Assembly: GCA_033398695.1 (NCBI GenBank)
Contig: CM065804.1
Span: 10,587,001 to 10,651,000 of the forward strand
Direction of reading: 5' to 3'
DNA from: Orobanche coerulescens
Lineage: Eukaryota; Streptophyta; Magnoliopsida; Lamiales; Orobanchaceae
DNA length: 64,000 nt
Part shown: in pieces, positions 45,522-54,972 of the stretch
Layout of the letters: each line of letters starts with the position of its first letter
Numbering within the stretch: position 1 is the first letter of the stretch
Made by a program: the position numbers and the translations under genes
Notes under the pieces: generated by a model
Seen by the model: the letters and a program-made list of their open reading frames with translations, nothing else
Database searches by the model: none
Told to the model about the DNA's origin: nothing

Positions 45522-47291
45522 GTGGGTGCGTTAGTCTTGAAGCAATCCATCCCTCACAAACTCAAAAATGAATTTTGCATTTCATGTGCGGAATCATTTC
45601 ATTCATCTCAATCTTGTCCCTCTGGTCCACAAAATCAAGAAATTTTTAATGAAGAAGTCAATGTGTTACATTCATATGGAAAATCTTCGGACAGTCCATT
45701 TGCTCCAACTTATAATTCAAATTGGAGGAATCATTCAAATTTTTCCTGGAAGCAAAATATGCCTCCAATGAATCAAGGAGGACATCAAATGAATATGTCA
45801 AATCAACAAAATGTCCATCCTAATCAATATCCTCCAAATACTTATCAATATCCTTCTACAGTGCCAAAGAAATCATCTTTGGAAGATACGTTGCAACAAT
45901 TCATGCAATCTACTAAACAAATGTTCCAATCAACTCAGCAAGCTGTACAATCAAACTCACAGGCTATTTCTAAGCTTGAAACACAAATTGGTCAACTTGC
46001 AACAACTTTAGCTGAAAGAGAAAAGGAAAAATTTCCGAGTCAGTCCATCCCTAATCCTAAAGGACAATATGAAGTAAACTCTTCTAACGCAGAAGTTCAG
46101 TCCATAACTACCTTAAGAAGCGGAAAAGAAATACAAAAGCCTGACTATGATCCGGAAGAAAAATCAAATGAACCACAAGTTTCAAAACCAAAAGATTCTA
46201 AGGAAAAAGAAAAGCCTTACATTCCAAAAGCTCCATTTCCTGAAAAACTTATTCCAAAAGATAAAAGTGCGCAATACAAAGATATAATGAAAATATTTAA
46301 ACAAGTTCGAATAAATATTCCATTCCTTGATGCTATTAAACAAGTGCCTGCTTATTCTAAGTTCTTGAAAGATCTTTGCACTGTAAAAAGAAGAACAAAT
46401 GTTCCAAGAAAGGCATTTTTAGCTGAACATGTTAGCTCAATAATCCAAAATAAAACTCCCGTTAAGTATAAAGATCCTGGTAGTCCTACAATATCTTGTG
46501 TCATTGGAGATCACATCATTAAACGAGCCTTGCTTGATTTAGGAGCCAGTGTGAATTTATTACCATATTCTGTTTATACACAACTTGGATTAGGGGAGCT
46601 AAAATCAACATCTGTGATACTTCAACTAGCTGATAGATCTATAAAAATACCTCGAGGAATCGTAGAGGATGTTCTGATTCAAATAGATAAATTCTACTTT
46701 CCTGTTAATTTTATAATCATAGACACTGAACCTGTTGAGAATACCAAAGATCAAATCCCTGTCATTTTAGGAAGGCCATTTTTAGCTACTTCAAATGCAT
46801 TAATTAACTGTAGAAATGGCATCATAAAATTTTCTTTTGGAAATATGACTGTTGAACTATATATGTTTAACATTTCTCAACAACATGATGATCATGATGA
46901 TGTCTGTGAGGTAAATATGATAGAGAGTATGGGTCCTTGTTTCTTTCCAAAAATGGACAATGATGATCTTTTTGAAAGCTGTCTTGCTCATTTTGGTTCA
47001 GATTTTGACATCGACAGTTCAATTAATGAAGTAAATTCTTTACTAGAGTCTATACCATTATTGGATAATGATAAATGGAAAGCTAAAACTGAACCACTTG
47101 AGAGTCAAATGAATAAAGAAGTACCTATTGAGGATTCAAATATAGAACTCAATCCATTACCTGAGTCTCTAAAATATGCATTTTTAGGACCATCAGAAAC
47201 CCTGCCTGTCATCATAGCATCTGATTTAGATGAAGAACGAGAAGATAAATTAATCAATGTCCTTAAAGACCATAAAGAAGCAATAGGCTAG
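45522..47291 (+). CDS. Element H gag C-terminus and aspartic protease
   Basis: A 589-aa open stretch. A zinc-knuckle-like CISCAESFHSSQSC, the Athila motif NSNWRNHSNFSWKQNM, a Gln-rich coiled coil (LEDTLQQFMQSTKQMFQSTQ), a Lys/Glu/Pro linker, INIPFLDAIKQVPAYSKFLK, and the protease ALLDLGASVNLLPYSVYTQL, QLADRSIKIPRGIVEDVLIQ and VILGRPFLATSNALI. It ends with a stop at 47289 just before RT. Confidence 0.85.
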   Translation: MGALVLKQSIPHKLKNEFCISCAESFHSSQSCPSGPQNQEIFNEEVNVLHSYGKSSDSPFAPTYNSNWRNHSNFSWKQNMPPMNQGGHQMNMSNQQNVHPNQYPPNTYQYPSTVPKKSSLEDTLQQFMQSTKQMFQSTQQAVQSNSQAISKLETQIGQLATTLAEREKEKFPSQSIPNPKGQYEVNSSNAEVQSITTLRSGKEIQKPDYDPEEKSNEPQVSKPKDSKEKEKPYIPKAPFPEKLIPKDKSAQYKDIMKIFKQVRINIPFLDAIKQVPAYSKFLKDLCTVKRRTNVPRKAFLAEHVSSIIQNKTPVKYKDPGSPTISCVIGDHIIKRALLDLGASVNLLPYSVYTQLGLGELKSTSVILQLADRSIKIPRGIVEDVLIQIDKFYFPVNFIIIDTEPVENTKDQIPVILGRPFLATSNALINCRNGIIKFSFGNMTVELYMFNISQQHDDHDDVCEVNMIESMGPCFFPKMDNDDLFESCLAHFGSDFDIDSSINEVNSLLESIPLLDNDKWKAKTEPLESQMNKEVPIEDSNIELNPLPESLKYAFLGPSETLPVIIASDLDEEREDKLINVLKDHKEAIG

Positions 47292-47330
47292 ACCATCTCC
47301 GATATTAAAGGTATTAGTCCTTCTATATGC

Positions 47331-47832
47331 ATGCATCGAATTCACCTTGAGGAAAATGCGAAAACTTCCCGAGAATTTCAAAGAAGACTAAATCCTAATT
47401 TGAAAGAAGTTGTAAGAGCTGAAATAATCAAACTCTTAGATGTAGGGATCATCTACCCTGTTTCTGACAGCTCTTGGGTTAGTCCTGTTCATATAGTTCC
47501 AAAGAAATCTGGCATAACTGTAATCACGAATGAAGAAAATTAACTTGTTCCAACCAGAATTCAAACTGGATGGAGAGTCTGTATTGATTACGTAAAATCA
47601 ACTCATACAAGAAAAGATCACTTTCCACTTCCTTTTATTGATCAAATGCTAGAAAGGTTAGCCGGTCATGCTTATTATTTTTTTCTTGATGGATATTCCG
47701 GCTATAACCAAATTCCCATTGCTCCTGAAGATCAAGAAAAAACCACTTTTACCTGTCCTTTCGGCACTTTTGCTTACCGACGAATGCCATTTGGTCTGTG
47801 TAATGCACCTGCTACTTTTCAGCGGTGTATGA
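47331..47832 (+). pseudogene. Element H reverse transcriptase, N-terminal half
   Basis: HRIHLEENAKTSREFQRRLN, VVRAEIIKLLDVGIIYPVSD, SSWVSPVHIVPKKSGITVI, stop at 47541, then GWRVCIDYVKSTHTRKDHFP and FLDGYSGYNQIPIAPEDQEK, ending RRMPFGLCNAPATFQRCMM. It is cut at TATGA by solo LTR F and resumes at 50208. Confidence 0.85.
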
Positions 47833-48165
47833 TGTAACACCCCCGATATATTCAGGAATATTACAGCGCCGTAAATCCTTTACATAAGGATTTACAAGGC
47901 TGAAGAATTTAACAACATTAAATGGTACTAACGAATGGAAATAATGGAATTAAGATACAACGGTTCTGATCAAATACTGAAAGTACAGTTGTTCAGCAGG
48001 AACTTAATAATACATCACCAAATTCAAATTCAGCATAAATGACTTCGTACTCGAGTACTTATTGAAATAACCAATAAACAACAGACAAATGAACCCGGCC
48101 GAAACATCACTCTGCACCCTCGTCGTCATGCAGTTCCAGTGGTTGTTTTCCCGCTCTCCTGGATC

Positions 48166-49574
48166 CTGAACATAAACAAAATGTTCACCCCCGAAGGGGT
48201 TAGCACAACGATGCTAGTACAAGTACCACGACATATTATTCATATCTCACGAAGAATAATAACGTAAACGACAAAAATACCAACGAGTCTTCTCCTACGA
48301 GAAACTCAAAAATGACATACACAACTGATAATCACAACATGATATCATAACATACACATGGTAATTCCGACGATCCAGCGTTCACTGCCTAGAACCCACG
48401 ATGATCCCGTCAGATCAACCCATGGTGGAAAAACCCGTCCGATGATCCAGCGTACGCTAGCATAGATCCCCCGATGATCCCGTCGGACTAACACGAGGTG
48501 GACATACAACAACGACATACATGCACGACAATATGTATAACATCAATACATAAAATAAATAAAGTACTTGCCTCGATTTAAAGACAAGAACAACACTTCC
48601 ACGAAAATGAACACTCGAAGGTCGTCCTCCTCAATCAATCACGTAACGAGACCAAACCTTAACAAAAGAAATGATATAGGATTTATCTCACGTCGTACGA
48701 ATGTTTAACAATTCGATTTACGGCCAAAAGTTCATAAAATGCAATCTGCCTGAACTGCTTAGCGCACGCTAAGTACTCTGCGTAGCGTGCGTTAAGTTCG
48801 CTCGATAGCGCACGCAAACAACAAAGCCTAGCGTACGCTAACTATGTATGGTCAGTACTCCACTGGTCAGTCGACTGACTCGTCTGATGGCCTAGCGTAC
48901 GTTACGTACCAAACATAGCATACGCTAACTCGTGCTCGATAGCGCACGTTAATATTTATAGCTTAGCGTGCGCTATCTATGCATGGGAGTTTACTGCTGG
49001 GCACTAAACTGTTCTCATCATGATCAAAACAATGAAATCTTCCGTGATAATTCATGTTACCTCCATGAATATCATGTTCATACTCTTATGAATGATTTTA
49101 CGGATAACAACAACTTCGGATTCAAGGATATGCATACCATTAAAACCATATTCCATTTCGACTACAAATCTTCATATGACAATTCGAAAAGCTTAACGGT
49201 TGATATCAACACCTTTACATCAATCAATATTATCATGCTGAAGTTGTTTAACATTCCATCTATACTAGATAAATCCTTCCATGATCAATCTCTTAGATTT
49301 ATCTATCAATAATGATGTTAAAGTCAAGTCCATGATTGATATGAAGTCATCTACTAGATTCGGATTACCAATGATAGAAGCTTCCTTTACTTTGTTCAAT
49401 GTAATAAGATTTCGAATCATGATGATCATAATCAAGGTACTTAAGGCTTAATCATCTCAATATTCCAAACATGATATACTTTGGATAATTCATCTATGAA
49501 AATCCATATCTCGTTAACATGATCATCCAAATCGTTAGAATCCAACTCTAAGTCTGGAGATAGATTGAACATAC
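48166..49574 (-). other. Predicted intron inside LTR F
   Basis: Minus-strand donor AAG|GTATGTT begins at 49574, TGCTAAC at 48205-48199, acceptor TTATGTTCAG|G ends at 48166. The branch-to-acceptor distance is about 34 nt, as in A. Confidence 0.5.
48760..48975 (-). repeat. Second palindrome array of LTR F, inside the predicted intron
   Basis: About eight copies (TAGCGCACGCTA at 48760, TAGCGTGCGTTA, TAGCGTACGCTA, TAGCATACGCTA, TAGCGTGCGCTA at 48964) lie roughly 0.8-1.0 kb downstream of the TATA box in LTR orientation. Confidence 0.7.
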
Positions 49575-49799
49575 CTTAATATGATGAAAATCACTGAACC
49601 GTAAGGTAGAATCCGACTCCGGTTGGTTATATGCCACTCCAAGGTGCTATTCCACTTCAATGATTATTCCCAAGTGATAACCAATAAACAACACCAACAA
49701 AATGTGTTCTAAGTGTGTAGGAGGATATTTCAGCTCTCTGGCCTCTCAAGAATGCAGAATGGTCGAGTAAAAATGTAAGCCAAAACGAGTTGTTGTCCC

Positions 49800-50053
49800 A
49801 TTTATAATATTCTGCATTTTAACAAGTTAGCGCACGCTACTAAGCATTCCTTAGCGTGCGCTAATAATGGTTGACTTCAGAATTGTCCGGGCTCGTCCGC
49901 GGGAATCTTATCCGGACCCATGTCCCGGCTGGCGCATGTGCTAGCCGTCCCGCTCAATAATTGAGTTCTTAGCGCACGCAACTTCTATCTGCATAGCGTG
50001 CGCTAATAGTAGCCCGATAGCGCGCGTTAAGCTACATTCTTAGCGTGCGCTAT
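49800..50053 (-). promoter_or_regulatory. Solo LTR F promoter: TAGCGCACGCTA array plus TATA box
   Basis: Palindromes TTAGCGCACGCTA, TTAGCGTGCGCTAA, TAGCGTGCGCTAA, TAGCGCGCGTTA and TAGCGTGCGCTA lie at 49827-50053. On the minus strand they are upstream of TATAAATG at 49800-49807. Confidence 0.65.
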
Positions 50054-50207
50054 CACTAGTTTGCATGAGAAAATTTGCATGTTTCTATACTTATGTACAA
50101 TGATATCAATGCAAGAAATATCATACTCCAATAATCAAAACCACAATTCCGAATAATACAGGGTTTGAATACAGATGAAATACACCGTAATAAATCCGGA
50201 TATTACA

Positions 50208-51291
50208 TATGATGAGCATTTTCTATGACATGGTTGAGCGGTTTTTGGAAATTTTTATGGATGATTTTTCTGTATTCGGGTCTAGCTTTGATGAATGTTT
50301 ACACCACTTAACCCAAGTGTTGGTTAGGTGTAAGAAGAAGAATCTTGTCCTAAACTGAGAAAAATGTCATTTTATGGTTAAGAAAGGAATTGTCTTAGGA
50401 CATGTGATTTCTGAAAAAGGAATTGAGGTAGACAAATCTAAAGTTGATTTAATATCCAGTCTTCCACCCCCACGAACGATTAAAGAAATTCGGTCATTCT
50501 TAGGCCATGCTGGTTTTTACCGTCGATTCATCAAAGATTTTAGCAAAATCTCAAGGCCATTATGTAACTTACTTTCAAAAGACACGCCTTTCGTATTTGA
50601 TGATTATTGTCTAAAAGCTTTTAAGACACTCAAATCTATGTTGAGCTCTGCACCTATCATCAAATCTCCAAACTGGAATCTTCCTTTTGAAATAATGTGT
50701 GATGCATCCGACTATGCCGTCGGTGTAGTATTGGGTCAAAGAGAAAATAAATTGCCAACTGTAATATATTATGCAAGTAGAACTCTAAATGATGCCCAAT
50801 TAAATTATTCTACAACTGAAAAAGAATTGCTTGCAGTCGTTTTTGCCTTAGACAAATTTCGACCCTACTTGATTGGTTCGAAAGTCATAATTTACTCTGA
50901 TCATGCTGCATTAAAATATATTCTTTCTAAGAAACATGTTAAACCTCGCTTGACCCATTGGATTCTATTGTTACAAGAGTTTGACTTAGAAATTCGAGAT
51001 AAAAAAGGTGCTGAAAATATTGTTGCTGATCATTTGTCTAGGCTAATCGTGAATTTTACTGATAAAGAACCTCCCATTAATGAAACTTTCCCTGATGAAC
51101 AACTCATGTCTGTTTCTCAAATACCTTGGTATGCAGACATTGTCAATTATCTTGTCACTGGTAACATGCTATCTCATTGGAATAACCAAGATAAAACAAA
51201 ATTTTTAAACGAAGTAAAAAAATTCTTTTGGGATAATCCATATTTGTTCAAATATTGTCCTGATCAAATCATTAGGAGATGTGTGCCATAA
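50208..51291 (+). pseudogene. Element H reverse transcriptase C-terminus and RNase H
   Basis: FLEIFMDDFSVFGSSFDECL contains the FMDD catalytic box. There is one stop at 50356-50358, then [40 protein letters not shown]. RNase [73 protein letters not shown]. Clearly Athila type. 305 aa open after the stop. Confidence 0.9.
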
Positions 51292-52416
51292 CATGAACAA
51301 CAAAATATCATTTCCTTTTGTCATGATCATGCATGTGGAGGTCATTTTAGTTCAAAGAAAACAACTGCTAAAATTCTGCAATGTGGTTTTTAATGGCCAA
51401 CACTTTTCAAAGATACACATTCATATTGTAGCACATGTGATAGATGTCAAAGATTAGGTCGAATTTCTAAACGAAATATGATGCCTTTAAACCCAATTTT
51501 AATTATTGAAATATTTGATGTTTGGGGCATAGATTTTATGGGACCTTTTCCAATTTCTTTTGGCAATCTTTACATTCTTGTGGCCGTCGATTATGTTTCA
51601 AAATGGGTAGAAGCAATTGCTTGCAAAACAAATGACCACAAAGTCGTGGTAAATTTTTTGAAAGAAAATATTTTTTCCAGATTTGGAACACCACGAGCAA
51701 TGATAAGTCATGGAGGAAAATATTTTTGTAATAAATTTTTGAATCATTTATTTAAAAAATATGGTGTTACACATAAAGTTGCTACTCCTTATCACCCTCA
51801 AACAAGTGGACAAGTTGAAATTTCAAACAGAGAAATCAAACATATTCTTGAAAAACTGTTAACCCTACAAGGAAAGATTGGTCTTTGCGATTGAATGATG
51901 CATTGTGGGCTCCGTACTGGTTTTAAAACTCCCATCGGAATGTCTCCATTTAGGCTTGTCTTTGGAAAACCATGTCATTTGCCTGTTGAATTGGAACATA
52001 GAGCATACTGGGCCATAAAACGATTAAATTTTTCATTAGACATGGCTGGAATTCATAGGAAACTTCAACTAAATAAATTGGAAGAAATCAGAAATGATGC
52101 TTACGATTGTGCAAGGAAATATAAGGATAAAATGAAATTTTTTCATGATAAACACATTTTGAGAAAAACTTTTTCTCCTGGTCAAAAAGTCCTTCTTTTT
52201 AACTCTCGTTTGTTATTATTTCCAGGCAAGTTGCATTCATGATGGTCTGGTCCATTTATTATTCATACGGTTTATCCTCACGGAGCTGTAGAAATTGAAA
52301 ATACAAAAAATGGTAATATTTTTAAAGTGAATGGTCAACGGTTAAAACCATATTTGGAATTAAAATCTTTTGAGGTAGAAGAGGTTCTTCTTAAAGACCC
52401 TGATATTGTGAACTAA
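51292..52416 (+). pseudogene. Element H integrase
   Basis: Zinc region CHDHACGGHFSSKKT...[13 protein letters not shown] (stop at 51392). Catalytic core [60 protein letters not shown]. The usual second catalytic Asp (SDGG) is replaced by His (SHGG at about 51706-51717), so this copy cannot integrate. Frameshift near 51893. The tail ends DPDIVN at 52416. Athila type, no chromodomain. Confidence 0.85.
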
Positions 52417-52535
52417 TACTCCATTGTGTTTGCCCGGTCAAATGGCAGATAACGGTACTCCGTGGCTAGTAAAGTCGGATTTTTCAGTTTCCCATAACAA
52501 CTGATTTTGTAGATATTTTTTTATTTTTTTTAATT

Positions 52536-53081
52536 ATGGAACAAACTTTGAAAACAATTGAAAAAAGATTTCTCTTTCTTAGCAAAAAAGTCATTTTGAA
52601 ACTTTATCAAGCCAGAGTTGAAAGGATGAGGTTGCTTATGAATAACAGCATACCTTTTGATATTCGATTCATTATTGAAGCCAAAGTGAGAATAGTGGGT
52701 GAATTCACGGAAACACCAACTAGATTTTTACCAGAGCTTGGAAAAAGTTCATATGTCAAGAAACGACGAGCAAAGAAAATCGCCGTTTGCTACAAATGTG
52801 CTAGGTGGAACTGTGATTCAAGATGTCGATCTTTAGGAATTCCTTCCACAAATAGAGAAGATAAAATTCAGTTCATCAAGGATAGTCTGAATAAGGAGAA
52901 TTTAGATGATATCGAAATTTCTATTGACACGCATCCTAGTGGACTCGTACATTATGGGATTCGATGTTTGTGGAATAAATTCAAACCGGAATATGAACAA
53001 CGTCTTGGGAATCTGACATTAAAAGACCCTGTTTGCCAATTTGTAAGAAAATTGGATGGGAAGCTTCTCCCCGACTCATAG
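52536..53081 (+). CDS. Intact 181-aa ORF of element H: basic protein with a four-Cys cluster
   Basis: Uninterrupted frame 120 bp after the integrase stop. The N-terminal half is helical and basic, then KSSYVKKRRAKKIA (70-83) leads directly into CYKCARWNCDSRC (85-97, CX2CX4CX3C), a probable zinc-binding module. The C-terminal part has no known motif. Basic patch plus Cys cluster recalls the small nucleic-acid-binding proteins of some plant RNA viruses (carlavirus/vitivirus type, Viral_NABP family), but this is resemblance only. It could also be a plant-derived or element-specific RNA-binding protein. Position corresponds to env in other elements. Function unknown. Confidence 0.7.
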   Translation: MEQTLKTIEKRFLFLSKKVILKLYQARVERMRLLMNNSIPFDIRFIIEAKVRIVGEFTETPTRFLPELGKSSYVKKRRAKKIAVCYKCARWNCDSRCRSLGIPSTNREDKIQFIKDSLNKENLDDIEISIDTHPSGLVHYGIRCLWNKFKPEYEQRLGNLTLKDPVCQFVRKLDGKLLPDS

Positions 53082-53384
53082 AAGGCGTTTAAGCCGTTTC
53101 TGAACGTAAAATCAGAGGAAGATGTGAGCCACAATCACAACTACTATACATACACGTGAGTATCTTCACTTTTTGTCGTTTTTTTAGATTTTCTGAATAA
53201 AAAAAGTGATACGCAATCAGTGCATTCATTATTCTATTGAGTAGTTGAAGCGCAATTAACGCGGTCACAGATTTTATAAATCTTTTTACTTTATTTTGCA
53301 TCTATAAATAAACGTTGCAGTTGTTTCTTTCAAACTTGTATTCTTTTCATTTTCTCTCTAAATAATTTTCTTTTTAAAAAAAAA
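53082..53384 (+). promoter_or_regulatory. Intergenic region with a candidate promoter for the LOG-like ORF
   Basis: TATAAATA at 53303-53310 is followed by an 70-80 nt CT-rich, A-rich leader (TTGTTTCTTTC, TTTTCATTTTCTCTC) that ends AAAAAAAAAATGG at the start codon. Looks like an ordinary plant core promoter and 5' UTR. None of the LTR palindromes occur here. Confidence 0.55.
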
Positions 53385-54041
53385 ATGGAATCATCATCTT
53401 CCGCAAAAAGATTTAACTCCATCTGCATTTTTGGTGGAGCTAGTCATGAAAAAGAGGCTTGCTTTACTGAAGCAGCCCACAACTTGGGTCGTACCTTAGG
53501 AGAAAAATGCATTCATGTAGTTTACGGAGGAGGAAGTCTAGGATTAATGGGACGTGCTGCTGCTTCTGCCTATATGGAAGGAGTAAAAGTGTTGGGAATC
53601 ATTCCAAAACCTCTCGCTGAAAGTAAAATCACCAGAGCAACCATTGGAGATGAGTTCAGAGCTGTGAATATGCAAGACCGCATAACTCACATGATAAATA
53701 ATGCTGATGTCTTTATCACCCTTCCCGGTGGTTTTGGCACTCTTGAGGAACTTTTTCATGTGGTTACCAGAGCACAGCTAAATGTTCATATGAAACCAAT
53801 AGGTCTGCTAAATGTCAATGGTTTCTTCGATGGTTTACTATCTTTCATCAACTACTCTTCTGAAAAAGGTTTTATTTCTGAGCGTGCTAAACGAATCATA
53901 GTAGTTGCAACAACACCAGAAGAGCTGATCAAAAAACTTATTGCATTTGTTCTTGAATCAGACCCAGCTCTAGCTAATATTGTTTGGATGGAAGATTTCA
54001 CTGTGCGGAAATGCAAAATTGATACATTCCTTTCCCTCTGA
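53385..54041 (+). CDS. LOG: LOG-like cytokinin riboside 5'-monophosphate phosphoribohydrolase, carried by element H
   Basis: 218-aa intact, intronless ORF. LOG enzymes hydrolyse cytokinin riboside monophosphates to free active bases in the cytosol (one-step activation). Motifs: ICIFGGAS (13-20), VVYGGGSLGLMG (45-56), MQDRITHM (96-103, conserved Arg99), and the family signature LPGGFGTLEE (113-122), then AQLNVHMKPIGLLNVNGFFD. Length fits plant LOG proteins (about 210-240 aa). Differences from classic LOGs are FGGAS for FCGSS, RI for RK after Arg99, and VVTRAQ for the usual WAQ, so activity is uncertain. Host plant LOG genes normally have several introns, so this looks like a retroposed or captured cDNA. 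It lies between integrase and 3' LTR of H and is open while gag and pol are broken. Confidence 0.85.
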   Translation: MESSSSAKRFNSICIFGGASHEKEACFTEAAHNLGRTLGEKCIHVVYGGGSLGLMGRAAASAYMEGVKVLGIIPKPLAESKITRATIGDEFRAVNMQDRITHMINNADVFITLPGGFGTLEELFHVVTRAQLNVHMKPIGLLNVNGFFDGLLSFINYSSEKGFISERAKRIIVVATTPEELIKKLIAFVLESDPALANIVWMEDFTVRKCKIDTFLSL

Positions 54042-54219
54042 TATCCCACTTCATTCCTCTTGTTGTTTTTACTTTTTAGCGGGTGTAAAAATCATGAAAA
54101 TGATGGCAGCTTAAGGAGTTTCTTTTCGACCTCTTGATGCGCATCTATCCACGATTTATATATTGTTATTTCTATTACTGTACATTTTTTTGTTTGTTTT
54201 TAATAAAAGCATTGATGGC
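54042..54219 (+). other. Downstream region of the LOG-like ORF
   Basis: U-rich 3' sequence with TAATAAAAGC at about 54200-54210, a possible polyadenylation signal just before solo LTR G. No poly(A) tract of the kind a recent retrocopy would leave. Confidence 0.45.
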
Positions 54220-54378
54220 AGCGTTGTAATATCCGGATAAATTGTTGAGTATTTTCACCTGTATTTGAACCCTGTATTACCTGAAATGGTGCTATCAATA
54301 ATCGAAGTACGACCGTTTCCATATTCGTATCCTCATGCATGATAATATCAACCTTTAATCCTTTTCATGCAACTCGTC

Positions 54379-54776
54379 GTAACGCACGCTAACAGGTAAG
54401 CGTAACGTACGTTACGATCTGGAAATAGCGTACGCTACGAGCTAGACGTAGCGTACGTAAGGAGGTCAATAATTGAACAGACTGGCTAGCACATGGACAG
54501 CTGGTGGTGGGGCTCGGAAGATTCCGCGGATGAACACTGGACGATTTTGGGGTCAACGGGTGTTAACGTACGCTAAGGCTTGTAACTAGCGTACGCTAAT
54601 ATGTGTAGCTTACGACGTAATGCATAGGGTGTAACGTCGTAAGCTAGTACAAAACGAGACGATAAGCTATCGGTGATCGATAGCGTACGCTAATATCGAA
54701 TGGTAGCGTGCGCTAAGTATATTACGTACGTAAATGGCTGAGGCTAACGTCGTAAATCTCAAGATATTATATATAT
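54379..54776 (+). promoter_or_regulatory. Solo LTR G promoter: TAGCGTACGCTA / TAACGTACGTTA array plus TATA
   Basis: About ten palindromes between 54379 and 54733, including GTAACGTACGTTAC, TAGCGTACGCTA and TTACGTACGTAA, then TATATATAT at 54768-54776. The motif is the F/B motif with the centre changed from GCGCAC to GCGTAC or ACGTAC. Confidence 0.65.
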
Positions 54777-54972
54777 GGACAACACCCCATTTCGTTTCTC
54801 TTCGTCCCTTTCACTTGCAATTCATTTTCCTTCATTTCTAGAGGGTTTCACCCTCTAAAACACATAAAGAACACGTAGACTCGATCATTTAAGTTACGAA
54901 ACATCTTGCATTGACATTCAAGCAATCGGAATTGGATGCTACCTCGTGTCTCTGCGTTTCTTTCATATTAAG

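Larger units (their letters stand above)
47833..50207 (-). mobile_element. Solo LTR F (Tekay-like), inside the H reverse transcriptase gene
   Basis: 2375 bp with no internal domain. On the minus strand it starts TGTAATATCCGG at 50207 and ends GGGGGTGTTACA at 47833. Target duplication TATGA at 47828-47832 and 50208-50212. It represents a former element reduced by LTR-LTR recombination. It carries two palindrome arrays, a TATA box and a predicted intron. Confidence 0.9.

Noticed and set aside
47833..50207. Insert in the H RT gene as an intron
   Set aside because: TATGA target duplication and TGTAACACC...TATTACA ends identify an inserted solo LTR in antisense orientation.
53385..54041. LOG as a normal chromosomal host gene between transposons
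   Set aside because: It lies between integrase and the 3' LTR of H, whose two LTRs share a target duplication and interrupt a LINE frame; the ORF has no introns. An independent later insertion into H is possible, but no flanking duplication or poly(A) tail was seen.
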